From Amycolatopsis saalfeldensis (lineage in GTDB: Bacteria > Actinomycetota > Actinomycetes > Mycobacteriales > Pseudonocardiaceae), in the NCBI RefSeq assembly GCF_900110575.1, contig NZ_FOEF01000005.1, positions 310,001 through 374,000 on the forward strand: 64,000 bases of DNA, given 5' to 3'. Under the pieces are notes generated by a model, which worked only from the letters and a program-made list of their open reading frames with translations, did no database searches and was not told where the DNA came from. Positions 50,920 to 63,744 of this stretch are shown here, piece by piece. Every line of letters begins with the position of its first letter. Position 1 is the first letter of the stretch. Made by a program: the position numbers and the translations under genes.

Positions 50920-52587
50920 ATGCGAGTCAAGCGCTCCATCGTCGCAGCGCTCGCCGCCGTGGTGGCGACAATAATGCTCGCCGCCTGCGGTGGCGGCTCG
51001 GCGAACGCCGGGGGCGGCAACGCCGCGGCCGTGTTGAACGTCGGCATGCCGAACGGCCCGCAGGCCGAGAACAACAACCCGTTCCTGGAGACCTCGGCGG
51101 CCGCCTCGCTGGGCTACCGGTATGTGATCTACGAGCCCCTGGTGATGCTCAACCGGGTCAAGCCGCAGGATCCCGGCAAGCCCTGGCTGGCCACCAAATG
51201 GGACTGGTCGGACAACTACAAGAAATTGGTCCTGACCATCCGCGACGGGGTGAAGTTCTCCGACGGCACGCCGATGACCGCCGAGGACGTGGCGTACACC
51301 TTCCAGCTGCTGCGCGACAACAAGGCGCTGAACATCGACTCGGTCCCCTACAAGGACATCACGCCCAGCGGGAACCAGGTCACGCTGGCGTTCGACAGCT
51401 CGCAGTTCGTCAACCAGGTCAAGATCCTGCAGACCATCGTGGTGCCCAAGCACATCTGGTCCACGATCAAGGACCCGACCACCGACACGGTGAAGAACCC
51501 GGTGGGCACCGGCCCGTACACGCTGAAGTCGTTCACGCCGCAGACCATCACGGTCTCGCAGCGCACCGGCTACTGGCAGGAAGCGCCGAAGGTCAAGGAG
51601 ATCCGCTACACCTCCTACAACGACAACAACGCGCAGGTATCGGCGCTGACCAGTGGTGCGGCCGAATGGAGCTTCGTCTTCATCCCGAACTACAAGACGG
51701 TCTACGTGAACAAGGACCCGCAGCACTACAAGCTGTGGTTCCCGGCCCAGCTCGCCGTGCACGGCCTGTGGTTCAACACCGAGAAGGCGCCGTGGAACAA
51801 CGCCACGCTGCGCCAGGCCATCAACAAGGTGATCAACCGCGACGACATCTTCAACCAGGGCGAGGCCGGCTACTTCTACCCGAAGAACGACCAGGCCACC
51901 GGCATCCCGTCGCCGGCGGGCGACCCGTTCATCGCGCCGCAGTACAAGGGCCAGACCGTGAAGGTCGACGTGGCGGCCGCCAAGGCGCAGCTCACCGGCG
52001 CGGGCTTCAAGCTCAACGGCAACCAGCTCGTGGACCCGGCCGGCAAGCCGGTCACCCTCAAGCTGTCGGTGCCGTCGGGCTGGTCGGACTACATCACCGA
52101 CCTGGAGATCATCAAGGACAACCTGGCGCAGATCGGCATCACCGCCACGGTCGACAAGATGAACCAGGACGCGTGGACGAAGTCGGTCGACACCGGTGAC
52201 TTCGAGGGCGTGCTGCACTGGACCAACGACGGTGCGACGCCGTACGACATGTACCGCGACGTGATGGACGGCAACCGCTACAAGCCGACCGGCCAGGGCG
52301 GCATCAACGGCAACTACGGCCGGTACAAGAACGACGCCGCGACCGCCGCGCTGCAGACCTACGCCAACGCCGCCGACGACGCGAGCCGCGCCACGGCGAT
52401 GGCCACGCTGCAGCAGATCATGATCAGCGAGCAGCCGATGATCCCGCTGATGGCGGCCAACTCCGGTGGCGAGTACAGCACCCGCAACTGGACCGGCTGG
52501 CCGGACGAGAACAACCAGTACGGCCCCGCGCAGCCGACCCTGCGCAACGCACTGGACATCGTCCTGCACCTGAAGCCCGCGGCCTGA
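50920..52587 (+). CDS. family-5 solute-binding lipoprotein
   Basis: 555 residues. Signal peptide with lipobox LAAC at about residues 20-23 (MLAACGGG). The family-5 (dipeptide/oligosaccharide) fold is shown by the [21 protein letters not shown] signature and [13 protein letters not shown]. Family-5 proteins carry peptides but also cellobiose and other beta-glucosides, for example Thermotoga CbtA. The beta-glucosidase at the operon end and the ROK regulator at its head favour a sugar. AGGAGG precedes the ATG. Confidence 0.93.
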   Translation: MRVKRSIVAALAAVVATIMLAACGGGSANAGGGNAAAVLNVGMPNGPQAENNNPFLETSAAASLGYRYVIYEPLVMLNRVKPQDPGKPWLATKWDWSDNYKKLVLTIRDGVKFSDGTPMTAEDVAYTFQLLRDNKALNIDSVPYKDITPSGNQVTLAFDSSQFVNQVKILQTIVVPKHIWSTIKDPTTDTVKNPVGTGPYTLKSFTPQTITVSQRTGYWQEAPKVKEIRYTSYNDNNAQVSALTSGAAEWSFVFIPNYKTVYVNKDPQHYKLWFPAQLAVHGLWFNTEKAPWNNATLRQAINKVINRDDIFNQGEAGYFYPKNDQATGIPSPAGDPFIAPQYKGQTVKVDVAAAKAQLTGAGFKLNGNQLVDPAGKPVTLKLSVPSGWSDYITDLEIIKDNLAQIGITATVDKMNQDAWTKSVDTGDFEGVLHWTNDGATPYDMYRDVMDGNRYKPTGQGGINGNYGRYKNDAATAALQTYANAADDASRATAMATLQQIMISEQPMIPLMAANSGGEYSTRNWTGWPDENNQYGPAQPTLRNALDIVLHLKPAA

Positions 52588-52590
52588 CCT

Positions 52591-54674
<2,084 letters not shown>

Positions 54675-55663
54675 ATGGCACTCCCCGCAGCCGACTTCAA
54701 GGCCGTCGCGCCGCTGCCGGCCGAGGCGATCGCCGGGCCCGCCGCGAAACGCCGCCGGTTCCGGTTCCTCACCGGCGGCAAGACGCTCACCGGCCTGATC
54801 GTCCTGGCCTTTTTCGTGGTGATCGCGATCATCGGGCCGTGGATCGCGCCGTTCGACCCGTCGGCGCGCAGCAACGACCTGCTCGAATCGCCGTCCGGCA
54901 AGCACTGGTTCGGCACCACGCACCTCGGCCAGGACATCTTCAGCCAGGTGATCGTCGGCACCCGCAGCGTGATGCTGGTGGGGCTGACCGCCGGGATCGT
55001 GGCGACGATCCTGGCCGTGCTCGTCGGCGTCACCTCGGGGTACCTCGGCGGGAGCGCGGGCGAGGGGCTTTCCGCGCTGTCCAACGTGTTCCTGGTGATC
55101 CCGGCGCTGCCGCTGATCATCATCATCGGCACGGCGCTGCCCAGCGGCGGCGACTACCTGGTGGCCGTCATCATCGGCTTCACCTCGTGGGCGTGGGGCG
55201 CGCGGATCCTGCGGGCGCAGACGCTTTCCTTGCGCAGAAGGGAATACGTCGAGGCGGCGCGCGCGAGCGGCGAGTCGACGTGGCGGATCATCTTCTTCGA
55301 GATCCTGCCCAACCTGACCGCGGTGATCGCTTCGAGCTTCGTCGGCACGGTGGTGTTCGCGGTGATGTCGGAGATCACGCTGGCGTTTGTCGGCGTCTCC
55401 AGCTTCTCGGAGTGGAACTGGGGCACGATCCTGTTCTGGGCGCAGAGCCAGCAGGCGCTGGCGCAGGGCGCCTGGTGGTGGTTCGTGCCGGCCGGGCTGG
55501 CGATCGCGATCCTCGGCACCGCGCTCTCACTGCTCAACTTCGGCATCGACGAGTTCGTCAGCCCGCGGCTGCGCTCGGGCGGCAAGACCAAGGCGAAAAA
55601 CGCGGCGGGCAAGACGGTGCGCCTGCGCGTCGGCTTCACGCCGGTGCTCGGCCGGGAGAAACC

Positions 55664-55667
<4 letters not shown>
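54675..55667 (+). CDS. ABC transporter permease (OppC type)
   Basis: 330 residues. An Ala/Pro-rich cytosolic N-terminus, then TM 1 (LTGLIVLAFFVVIAIIGPWI), the OppC signature HWFGTTHLGQDIFSQVIVGTR, and EAA loop EYVEAARASGESTWRIIFFEILPNL. The ATG directly follows the OppB stop (TGAATG), and its own stop overlaps the next ATG. A basic C-terminal tail of about 30 residues extends beyond the usual family end. Confidence 0.93.
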
Positions 55668-56689
<1,022 letters not shown>

Positions 56690-56708
56690 TCGTAGAGAAG
56701 GAGAACCG

Positions 56709-58115
56709 TTGACCGAGACCACCGACGCTGCGACCCGTGAGCAGCAGGCGTTGATCGACTCGCTGCCCCAGGACTTCCGGTGGGGGGTGGCGACCGCGGC
56801 GTACCAGATCGAGGGCGCGGTGGCCGAGGACGGCCGCACACCGTCCATTTGGGACACTTTCTGCCGGGTGCCGTCGGCCATCGACAACAACGACAACGGC
56901 GACGTCGCGTGCGACCACTACCACCGGATGCCCGAGGACGTCGGGCTGATCAAGGAACTCGGCGCCGACACGTACCGGTTCTCCGTGGCGTGGCCGCGGA
57001 TCCAGCCCGGCGGCAAGGGCCCGGTCAACGAGGCCGGGATGGCGTTCTACGACCGGCTCGTCGACGAGCTGCTGGAGAAGGACCTCGCCCCGTGGCTCAC
57101 GCTGTACCACTGGGACCTGCCGCAGGAGCTGGAGGACGCGGGCGGCTGGCCTTCGCGTGACACCGCGTACCGCTTCGCCGACTACTCGATGCTGGTCTTC
57201 GACCGCCTGTCCGACCGCGTCAAGCATTGGACCACGCTGAACGAGCCGTGGTGCTCCGCGATGCACGGTTACGTGCACGGGGTGATGGCGCCGGGCCACC
57301 GTGACTTCGGCGCCGGCGTGCGGGCCGTCCACCACCTGCTGCTCGGCCACGGACTGGCGACGCAGCGGATGCGCGCGGCGGCGCCCGAGGGCACGCAGTT
57401 CGGCATCACGCTGAACATGGGCACGTCCGACGCGGCGTCGGACAGCCTCGCGGATCGCGAAGCGGCCCGCAACGCCGACGGCATGGGCGTGCGGATCTAC
57501 CTGGACCCGCTGGTGCACGGCCGTTACCCGTCCGACGTGCTCTCCGATATCGCGGTGCGCGGCGCCGCCCTGCCGATCGAGGACGGCGACCTTTCGGTGA
57601 TCTCGACGCCGCTGGACTTCCTCGGCGTGAACTACTACTTCGGCCAGCAGTACTCCGGCGTCGACGAGCAGGGCAGCGCCGTCGGCGAGGACGGCTTCCC
57701 GGCGCAGCGCCCGATCCCGTTCGGCGAGCCGACCACGGCCATGGGCTGGGAGATCCTGCCGGGCAAGTTCACCGAGCTGCTCACCCGCATCGGCCGCGAC
57801 TACCCTGGTCTGCCCATTTTCATCACGGAAAACGGCTCCGCCTTCGACGACGAGCCGGACGAGTCCGGTTTCGTGGCCGATGAGGGCCGCACCGCCTACC
57901 TGGCCTCGCACCTGGCCGCGGTCGCCGCGGCTCGCCAGCAGGGCGCCGACATCCGCGGGTACTTCGCCTGGTCACTGCTGGACAACTTCGAATGGGCGTA
58001 CGGGTACGCGAAGCGCTTCGGCCTCGTACGCGTGGATTACGAGACGCAGCAACGCACGATCAAACAGAGCGGCTACTACTACCGCGACACGGTCCGCCGA
58101 GTCCGCGGCTCCTGA
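56709..58115 (+). CDS. GH1 beta-glucosidase
   Basis: 468 residues, cytosolic (no signal). Retaining glycosidase: acid/base E179 in WTTLNEPW, nucleophile E374 in FITENGSAFDDE. Substrate-binding FRWGVATAAYQIEGA at the N-terminus and GYFAWSLLDNFEWAYGYAKRFGL at the end are GH1 signatures. The start is TTG 56709 after GAGAAGGAGA; no better in-frame start lies nearby. As the last gene of the importer operon it should hydrolyse imported beta-glucosides such as cellobiose or laminaribiose, the latter fitting the neighbouring GH16 glucanase. Confidence 0.95.
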   Translation: MTETTDAATREQQALIDSLPQDFRWGVATAAYQIEGAVAEDGRTPSIWDTFCRVPSAIDNNDNGDVACDHYHRMPEDVGLIKELGADTYRFSVAWPRIQPGGKGPVNEAGMAFYDRLVDELLEKDLAPWLTLYHWDLPQELEDAGGWPSRDTAYRFADYSMLVFDRLSDRVKHWTTLNEPWCSAMHGYVHGVMAPGHRDFGAGVRAVHHLLLGHGLATQRMRAAAPEGTQFGITLNMGTSDAASDSLADREAARNADGMGVRIYLDPLVHGRYPSDVLSDIAVRGAALPIEDGDLSVISTPLDFLGVNYYFGQQYSGVDEQGSAVGEDGFPAQRPIPFGEPTTAMGWEILPGKFTELLTRIGRDYPGLPIFITENGSAFDDEPDESGFVADEGRTAYLASHLAAVAAARQQGADIRGYFAWSLLDNFEWAYGYAKRFGLVRVDYETQQRTIKQSGYYYRDTVRRVRGS

Positions 58116-58137
58116 CCCTCGGGGGAGGTGGGTGGAG

Positions 58138-58164
58138 AAGGGCGTCCTTCGGGGCGCCCTTTTT
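58138..58164 (+). terminator. rho-independent terminator after the beta-glucosidase
   Basis: AAGGGCGTCC and GGGCGCCCTT pair around a TTCG tetraloop (one G-T pair), followed by TTTT. It is a textbook terminator ending the importer operon. Confidence 0.9.
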
Positions 58165-58355
58165 CACTGTTCCGGAGGCAGGCGGCCGCACCCGGACGGT
58201 CCGCGTCAACCCGGTCGCCCAAGATCCACCCGTCCGAGGGTAAGGCTTTCCCCACCCCCGGAACGCAGGCGCGCACCATGGTTGGCCACCCCTATCGGCC
58301 CCTAACGTCGTCACGGTCAGGAGCAACCACCTGGGGCAGAGGGAGCGTGGCGAGC

Positions 58356-59078
58356 ATGACGGCGGGGACAGACCTACGACCACCGCGAGTGGAGCCGGCT
58401 CGGGCGACGGAGCCGAGGCGGCCGTGGTGGCGACGCCCGTGGGTCGGGCCGTTGGGGCTGGTCGTGGTCGCCTTCCTGGCCTACTCGCTGCCGCCGTATC
58501 TGGCGTTCGACCCGGCGCAGTCGCGGGTTCCGGCGCCGGAGGGGTTCGCCGCGCACTACTGGTTCCTGGTGGCGCACGTGTTGTTCGGGTCGATCGCGAT
58601 GATCGGCGCGCTGGTGCAGGTGTGGCCGTGGGTCCGGCGCCGGTTCCCGCAGGTGCACCGCTATGCCGGGCGGGCGTACGTGTTCGCCGGGGTGCTCCCG
58701 TCCGGGCTGATGGCGCTGACCATCGGCGCGGACAGCCCCTTCGGCCCCGCCACCCGGGCCAGCGACGTGATGCTCGCGGTGCTCTGGCTCGGCGTCACCT
58801 GGGCCGGCTGGCGCGCCGCCCGCGAACGCCGCTTCGGCGACCACCGCCGGTGGATGGTGCGCAGCTTCGCGCTGACGATGTCCATCATCCTGAACCGGCT
58901 CATCTCGCCGATCGCCGTCCTCGTGCTGGAGCCGCAGATCGGCTCCACCTTCGGCGGCAGCGAGGTCGCGTTCATGCAGTCGGTGGCCGCGATCGCGGCC
59001 TGGGTGAGCTGGACGGTCGCGCTGATCGGGGCCCAGCTTTGGCTGGACCGCAAGCCGAAGAAGCTCAGCGCGCGCTGA
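58356..59078 (+). CDS. DUF2306-type membrane protein
   Basis: 240 residues with about six TM helices; the first is LGLVVVAFLAYSLPPYLAF. The family pattern is HYWFLVAHVLFGSIAMIGAL, HRYAGRAYVFAGVLPSGLM, and RERRFGDHRRWMVRSFALTM, with conserved His/Arg residues that suggest a heme- or quinone-type membrane fold; the function is unknown. ATG 58356 is preferred; GTG 58347 is in frame. Confidence 0.88.
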   Translation: MTAGTDLRPPRVEPARATEPRRPWWRRPWVGPLGLVVVAFLAYSLPPYLAFDPAQSRVPAPEGFAAHYWFLVAHVLFGSIAMIGALVQVWPWVRRRFPQVHRYAGRAYVFAGVLPSGLMALTIGADSPFGPATRASDVMLAVLWLGVTWAGWRAARERRFGDHRRWMVRSFALTMSIILNRLISPIAVLVLEPQIGSTFGGSEVAFMQSVAAIAAWVSWTVALIGAQLWLDRKPKKLSAR

Positions 59079-59288
59079 ACCCCGCAGGTCCACCAGCCGG
59101 TACGGGCTGCCGTCGTCATCCGCGACGGCGAGGCGGGCTATCTCCGACGACGGAACCCGTGGTACTCCGGGCCCCTGCCGAGGTGGGGTTCGGGCACGCT
59201 TCGCCGGGACGGATGGCCGTCCCGGCGGCCGGGTCATAGCTTCGAGGTGACATCCGCAGCAAGCTCGCCGGAGAAGGAAACGACTTTC

Positions 59289-60188
59289 ATGAAAATCGGT
59301 TTCAGCATTCCGCAGTACGCCAGGCTGGCCTCGGACGCCGGGCAGACCGCCCGGTTCGCCCGCGAACTCGAGGCGGCGGGCGCGGACAGCCTGTGGGTCG
59401 GCGACCGGCTGTTCGCGGCCGTGGACCCGCGGGTCGGCTACGGCGGGATGATGGACACCATCCCCGAGGAGTTCAACTCCGCGCTCGACCCGTTCACCCT
59501 GCTCGGCGTCGCCGCCGGGGCCACCGAGCGGGTGCGGCTCGGCACCCACGTGCTGGTCGCCACCTGGTATCCGCCGGTCGTGCTCGCGCGGGCGCTGACC
59601 ACGGTCGACGTGGTCAGCGGCGGGCGGCTGCTGCCCGGCCTCGGCGTCGGCTGGTCGCCCGAGGAGTACGAATCCGTGGGGCTGGAGTTCCGGCAGCGCG
59701 GCAAGCGGCTGGACGAGACGCTGGACGCGCTCGAGGCCATCTGGACCACCGACCCGGCCGAGTACCAGGGCAAGCTGGTCACCGTGCCCCGCCACCACGC
59801 GAACCTCAAGCCGGTCCAGCGGCCCCGGCCGCCGATCTACCTCGGGGCGTTCTCCGAGGCCGGGCTCCAGCGGGTCGGCCGTCGCGCCGACGGCTGGCTG
59901 CCGATCCTGATGCCGGGGCAGCCCGACATCGACGGGCTCCGCGGCCAGCGGGCGATCGTCGAGAAAGCCGCGGTCGAGGCCGGTCGCGACCCGAAGGCGA
60001 TCGAGGCGATCGTCCGGGTCAACCCCGCGAAGGGCGACGCCCCGCAGACGATCGTCGACGACATCAAGCGCGTCGCCGAAGAACTCGGCTTCGAGCACTT
60101 CTTCATCGAGCAGATGTACACCGACGACACCGTGGACCAGGCCATCACCTCGGCCAAGGCACTGCTCGACCTCCTCGGCGAGCGCTGA
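59289..60188 (+). CDS. F420-dependent LLM-class oxidoreductase
   Basis: 299 residues. The luciferase-like core is MKIGFSIPQYARLASDAGQT, SLWVGDRLFA, VRLGTHVLVATWYPPVVLARALTTVDVVSGGR, LGVGWSPEEYESVG, and PPIYLGAFSEAGLQRVGRRADGWLP, typical of actinobacterial F420-dependent enzymes. ATG 59289 has GAGAAGGA upstream. It is convergent with the acyl-CoA dehydrogenase of the aromatic-CoA module, so a functional link is possible but not shown. Confidence 0.9.
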   Translation: MKIGFSIPQYARLASDAGQTARFARELEAAGADSLWVGDRLFAAVDPRVGYGGMMDTIPEEFNSALDPFTLLGVAAGATERVRLGTHVLVATWYPPVVLARALTTVDVVSGGRLLPGLGVGWSPEEYESVGLEFRQRGKRLDETLDALEAIWTTDPAEYQGKLVTVPRHHANLKPVQRPRPPIYLGAFSEAGLQRVGRRADGWLPILMPGQPDIDGLRGQRAIVEKAAVEAGRDPKAIEAIVRVNPAKGDAPQTIVDDIKRVAEELGFEHFFIEQMYTDDTVDQAITSAKALLDLLGER

Positions 60189-60192
60189 GCCG

Positions 60193-61329
60193 TCAGCGCA
60201 GTGACCGCGCGATGATCGTCCGCTGGATTTCCGACGCGCCTTCGTAGATGCGCGGCGCGCGGACCTCGCGGTAAAGGTGCTCCAGCAAGTGCCCGCGCCG
60301 CAACGCCCGCGCGCCGTGCAGCTGCACGGCCGCGTCCACGACGTACTGAGCGGACTCGGTGGCGAACAGCTTAGCCATGGCTGCGCGCCCACTGAGGTTC
60401 TGCTCGCCCGCGTCGTACGCCGAAGCGGCCGCGTAGACGAGCAGGCGCGAAGCCTCGGTACGGGTCGCCATCTCGGCGAGGGTGTGCGCCACCGTCTGCT
60501 GCTTCGCCAGCGGGCCGCCAAAAGCGACGCGCTGCCCGGTGTACTCGACCGTCGCGTCGAGGGCCGCCTGCGCCATGCCGACGGCGAACGCGCCGACGCT
60601 CGGCCGGAACAGGTCCAGCGTCCGCATCGCGACGGCGAAGCCGCGGTTCTCCTCACCCAGCAGCTCTTCGCGGTGCACCCGCACGCCGTCGAACGTCAGC
60701 GTGCCGATCGGATGCGGGCTCACCAGGTCGAGGTGCTCGCCGGACAGGCCCGCGCGGTCGCCGGGGACGACAAACGCGCTGACACCACGGGAGCCCGCGT
60801 CCGGCGTCGTGCGCGCGAAAACGGTGTAGAAGTCCGCTTCCGGCGCGTTCGAGATCCACATCTTCTCGCCGGTGAGGCGCCAGCCGTCGCCGTCGGGCTC
60901 GGCGGCGAGGCTCAGCGCGGCCGCGTCGGAGCCCGCGTCCGGCTCCGTCAGCGCGAACGCCGCGACGGCGTCACCCGCCGCCACCGCGGGCAGCCAGCGC
61001 CGGACTTGTTCGTCCATTCCGGACTGGAGAACGGGGTAACTTCCCAATCCCTGCAACGCGAGCGCCGTCTCCGCCTCGGTGCTCTGCGTAGCCAGCGCCT
61101 CCCGCAGCAGGCACAGGTCCGTCGCCGCGGCCTGACGCGCCGGGCTCCCGCTTTCGACGCCCGGGAACAGCCGCGCGAGCAGGCCCAGCGAGCCCATCGC
61201 CTTGAGCAGCGGCCGGTTCACCGCGCCCTCCTCACCGGCCTCGGCGAGCGGGCGCAGCTGCTCCGCGGCGATTTCCTTGACCGAGCCGGCAAAAGCGCGC
61301 TGCTCGGCGGACAGGGCGAAGGCGTTCAT
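60193..61329 (-). CDS. acyl-CoA dehydrogenase
   Basis: 378 residues. Signatures FALTEPDAGSDAAALSL and QLHGARALRRGHLLEHLYREVRAPRIYEGASEIQRTIIA. The catalytic Glu is in IYEGAS. The C-terminal QRTIIARSLR matches the usual family end. ATG 61329 overlaps the monooxygenase stop (ATGA), so it is part of the same pathway: a dehydrogenase step on the ring-reduced or ring-opened CoA intermediate made by the upstream enzyme is likely. Confidence 0.93.
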   Translation of the reverse strand: MNAFALSAEQRAFAGSVKEIAAEQLRPLAEAGEEGAVNRPLLKAMGSLGLLARLFPGVESGSPARQAAATDLCLLREALATQSTEAETALALQGLGSYPVLQSGMDEQVRRWLPAVAAGDAVAAFALTEPDAGSDAAALSLAAEPDGDGWRLTGEKMWISNAPEADFYTVFARTTPDAGSRGVSAFVVPGDRAGLSGEHLDLVSPHPIGTLTFDGVRVHREELLGEENRGFAVAMRTLDLFRPSVGAFAVGMAQAALDATVEYTGQRVAFGGPLAKQQTVAHTLAEMATRTEASRLLVYAAASAYDAGEQNLSGRAAMAKLFATESAQYVVDAAVQLHGARALRRGHLLEHLYREVRAPRIYEGASEIQRTIIARSLR

Positions 61330-63677
61330 CGGTCACTTCCCGGTCGCCAGCGGGCATGGGCGGTGTGGTGGCCGCCGGTGCGGACCAGTTCCAGCCGCGG
61401 CTCGGGCCCGTCCGTGCGGCCGGTCTGCGGCTTGCGCTTTCCCGCGGCCCACGGCTTCGGCCACGGCATCGCGTAATCCTGCTCCGCCGCCGCGTGCAGC
61501 GTCCACTGTGGATCGTAGAGGTGGCTGCGGCCGATCGCGCACAGATCGGCGCGCCCGGCCAGGATCAGCGAGTTCACGTCGTCGTAGGAGGAGATGGCGC
61601 CGACGGCGATCACCGCCATCCCGTGTGGTAACCCCACCTCGTTGCGGATCCGGTCGGCGTACGGGGTCTGGTAGCTGCGCCCGAACTGCGGCCGCTCCTC
61701 GCTCACCACCTGGCCGGTGGACACGTCGATCGCGGCGGCCCCGTGCTCGGCGAAGGCGCGCGCGATCGCGACGGCCTCGTCGGCGCCGATCCCGCCGTCG
61801 TGCCAATCGGTGGCCGAGATGCGGACCGTCATCGGCCGCTCGGCCGGCCACACCGCGCGGACGGCGTCGAACACCTCCAGCGGGAATCGGAGCCGGTTTT
61901 CCGGGGAGCCGCCGTATTCATCGGTCCGGTGGTTGGTCAGCGGCGAGAGGAACGACGACAGCAGGTAGCCGTGCGCGCAGTGCAGCTCCAGCAGGTCGAA
62001 CCCGGCCCGCGCGGCTCGGTGGGCAGCGGCCACGAACTGTGCACGGATCTCCGCCAGCTCGTCGACGCTCAGCTCGCGCGGCGTCTGACTGTCCACTCGG
62101 TACGGCAGCGGCGACGGTCCGCAGACCTCCCAGCCGCCTTCCGGCAGCGGGTCGTCCATGCCGTCCCACATCAGTTTCGTGGCGCCCTTCCGCCCGGAAT
62201 GGCCCAGCTGCAGCCCGATCTTCGCCGGCGTCCGACCGTGCACGAAGTCGACGACGCGGGCCCACGCGCGTTCCTGCTCTTCGGTGTAGAGCCCGGGGCA
62301 GCCCAGCGTGATCCGGCCCTCGGCCGAAACGCAGATCATCTCGGACATCACCAGCCCGGCGCCGCCGAGTGCCTTGCCGCCCAGGTGCACCAGGTGGAAC
62401 TCACCGGGCACCCCGTCTTCGGCCGAGTACATGTCCATCGGCGAAACGACAATGCGGTTCGGCAGTTCCAGCTCGCCGATCCGCACCGGCTGGAACATCG
62501 GCGGCGCCACGGCGGTGCCGAGCGTGCCGGCGAGCCATTCGTCCAGCGCCGCGGCGAATTCGCGGTCACGCAGTTTCAGATTGTCGTAGGTGACGCGGCG
62601 GCTGCGCGTGAGCAGGTTGAACGCGAACTGCTCCGGCGCCTGGTGCGTGTACTGCGCCAGGTTCTCGAACCACTCCAGGCTTGCCTGCGCCGCGCGCTGC
62701 GTGGACGCGACCACCGGGCGCCGCTCCTCCTCGTACGCGGTGAGAGCTTCAGGCACCGACGGCTGCTCGTGCAGGCACGCGGCCAGCGCGAGGGCGTCCT
62801 CCATCGCCAGCTTCGTGCCGGAGCCGATGGAAAAGTGCGCGGTGTGCGCGGCATCGCCCAGCAGCACGACGTTCTCGTGCACCCAGCGCTCGCAGCGCAC
62901 CGTGCCGAAGGTGCCCCACTTCGAGTTGTTGGCCAGCACCCGGTGCCCGTCGAGCACCTCGGCGCACAGCTCGCGGATCAGCGCGATGGACTTCTCGTCG
63001 CTCTCGCCCGGCGCCAGGTCCGTCGCGGCGATCGGCGCGAACGCGCGCTGCCAGACGTCCTCGTGCAGCTCCAGGATGAACGTGCTGCCCTCGCGGCCGT
63101 ACGGGTAGCCGTGGATCTGCATGATCCCGTGCGGGGTTTCGAGGACGTGGAACTTGAAGGCGTCGAAAACCAGGTCGGTGCCGAGCCAGATGTAACGGCA
63201 GCGGCGGGTTTCGACGGTCGGCGCGAAGGACTCGGCGAACCGTGTGCGGGCCGCGGAGTTCACGCCGTCGGCCGCCACCACCAGGTCGTACTCGCGGGAC
63301 AGCTCGGCCACGTCCGGCGCGCCGGTGCGGAAGCGGACGTCGACGCCCAGCTCCCGGCAGCGCTGCTGCAGGATCGCGAGCAGCCGTTTGCGGCTCATCG
63401 CGGCGAACCCGTGCCCGCCGGAGGTGGTGACCGTCCCGCGGTAGTGCACGTCGATGTCGTCCCAGCGCGCGAACTCGCGGCTCATCGCCTCGTGCACGCC
63501 CGCGTCGGCGTGCTCGATGCCGCCGAGCGTCTCGTCGGAGAACACCACGCCGAAGCCGAACGTGTCGTCCGGCGCGTTGCGCTCCCAGACCGTGATCTCG
63601 TGCCCGGGCCCGAGCTGCTTCGCGAGGGCGGCGAAGTACAGGCCCGCCGGGCCGCCGCCGAGAACCGATATCCGCAC
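61326..63677 (-). CDS. two-domain 2-aminobenzoyl-CoA monooxygenase/reductase (or salicylyl-CoA 5-hydroxylase type)
   Basis: 783 residues. Residues 1-390 are a FAD monooxygenase: VLGGGPAGLYFAALAKQLGPG, DLVVAADGVNSAARTRF and VVLLGDAAHTAHFSIGSGTKLAMEDA. Residues 395-760 are an old-yellow-enzyme FMN domain: RIVVSPMDMYSAEDG, KIGLQLGHSGRKGATK, ELHCAHGYLLSSFLSPLTNHR, and RADLCAIGRSHLYDPQW. This fusion matches Azoarcus 2-aminobenzoyl-CoA monooxygenase/reductase, which hydroxylates and dearomatises the ring; databases also name it a salicylyl-CoA 5-hydroxylase. The RidA neighbour (enamine hydrolysis) favours the amino substrate. GTG 63677. Confidence 0.92.
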   Translation of the reverse strand: MRISVLGGGPAGLYFAALAKQLGPGHEITVWERNAPDDTFGFGVVFSDETLGGIEHADAGVHEAMSREFARWDDIDVHYRGTVTTSGGHGFAAMSRKRLLAILQQRCRELGVDVRFRTGAPDVAELSREYDLVVAADGVNSAARTRFAESFAPTVETRRCRYIWLGTDLVFDAFKFHVLETPHGIMQIHGYPYGREGSTFILELHEDVWQRAFAPIAATDLAPGESDEKSIALIRELCAEVLDGHRVLANNSKWGTFGTVRCERWVHENVVLLGDAAHTAHFSIGSGTKLAMEDALALAACLHEQPSVPEALTAYEEERRPVVASTQRAAQASLEWFENLAQYTHQAPEQFAFNLLTRSRRVTYDNLKLRDREFAAALDEWLAGTLGTAVAPPMFQPVRIGELELPNRIVVSPMDMYSAEDGVPGEFHLVHLGGKALGGAGLVMSEMICVSAEGRITLGCPGLYTEEQERAWARVVDFVHGRTPAKIGLQLGHSGRKGATKLMWDGMDDPLPEGGWEVCGPSPLPYRVDSQTPRELSVDELAEIRAQFVAAAHRAARAGFDLLELHCAHGYLLSSFLSPLTNHRTDEYGGSPENRLRFPLEVFDAVRAVWPAERPMTVRISATDWHDGGIGADEAVAIARAFAEHGAAAIDVSTGQVVSEERPQFGRSYQTPYADRIRNEVGLPHGMAVIAVGAISSYDDVNSLILAGRADLCAIGRSHLYDPQWTLHAAAEQDYAMPWPKPWAAGKRKPQTGRTDGPEPRLELVRTGGHHTAHARWRPGSDR

Positions 63678-63684
63678 GACGATG

Positions 63685-63714
63685 AGGATATGTCGTCTGC
63701 CCTACGATCGTCAA
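63685..63714 (-). promoter_or_regulatory. promoter of the aromatic-CoA operon
   Basis: On the minus strand TTGACG (63714-63709) and TATCCT (63690-63685) are separated by 18 bases, and the GTG follows seven bases later, so the mRNA is probably leaderless. The palindrome ACGATCGT (63704-63711) overlaps the -35 and is a candidate operator. Confidence 0.65.
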
Positions 63715-63744
63715 GAATGCGATAGATGGGTTAGGCTCGGCCGC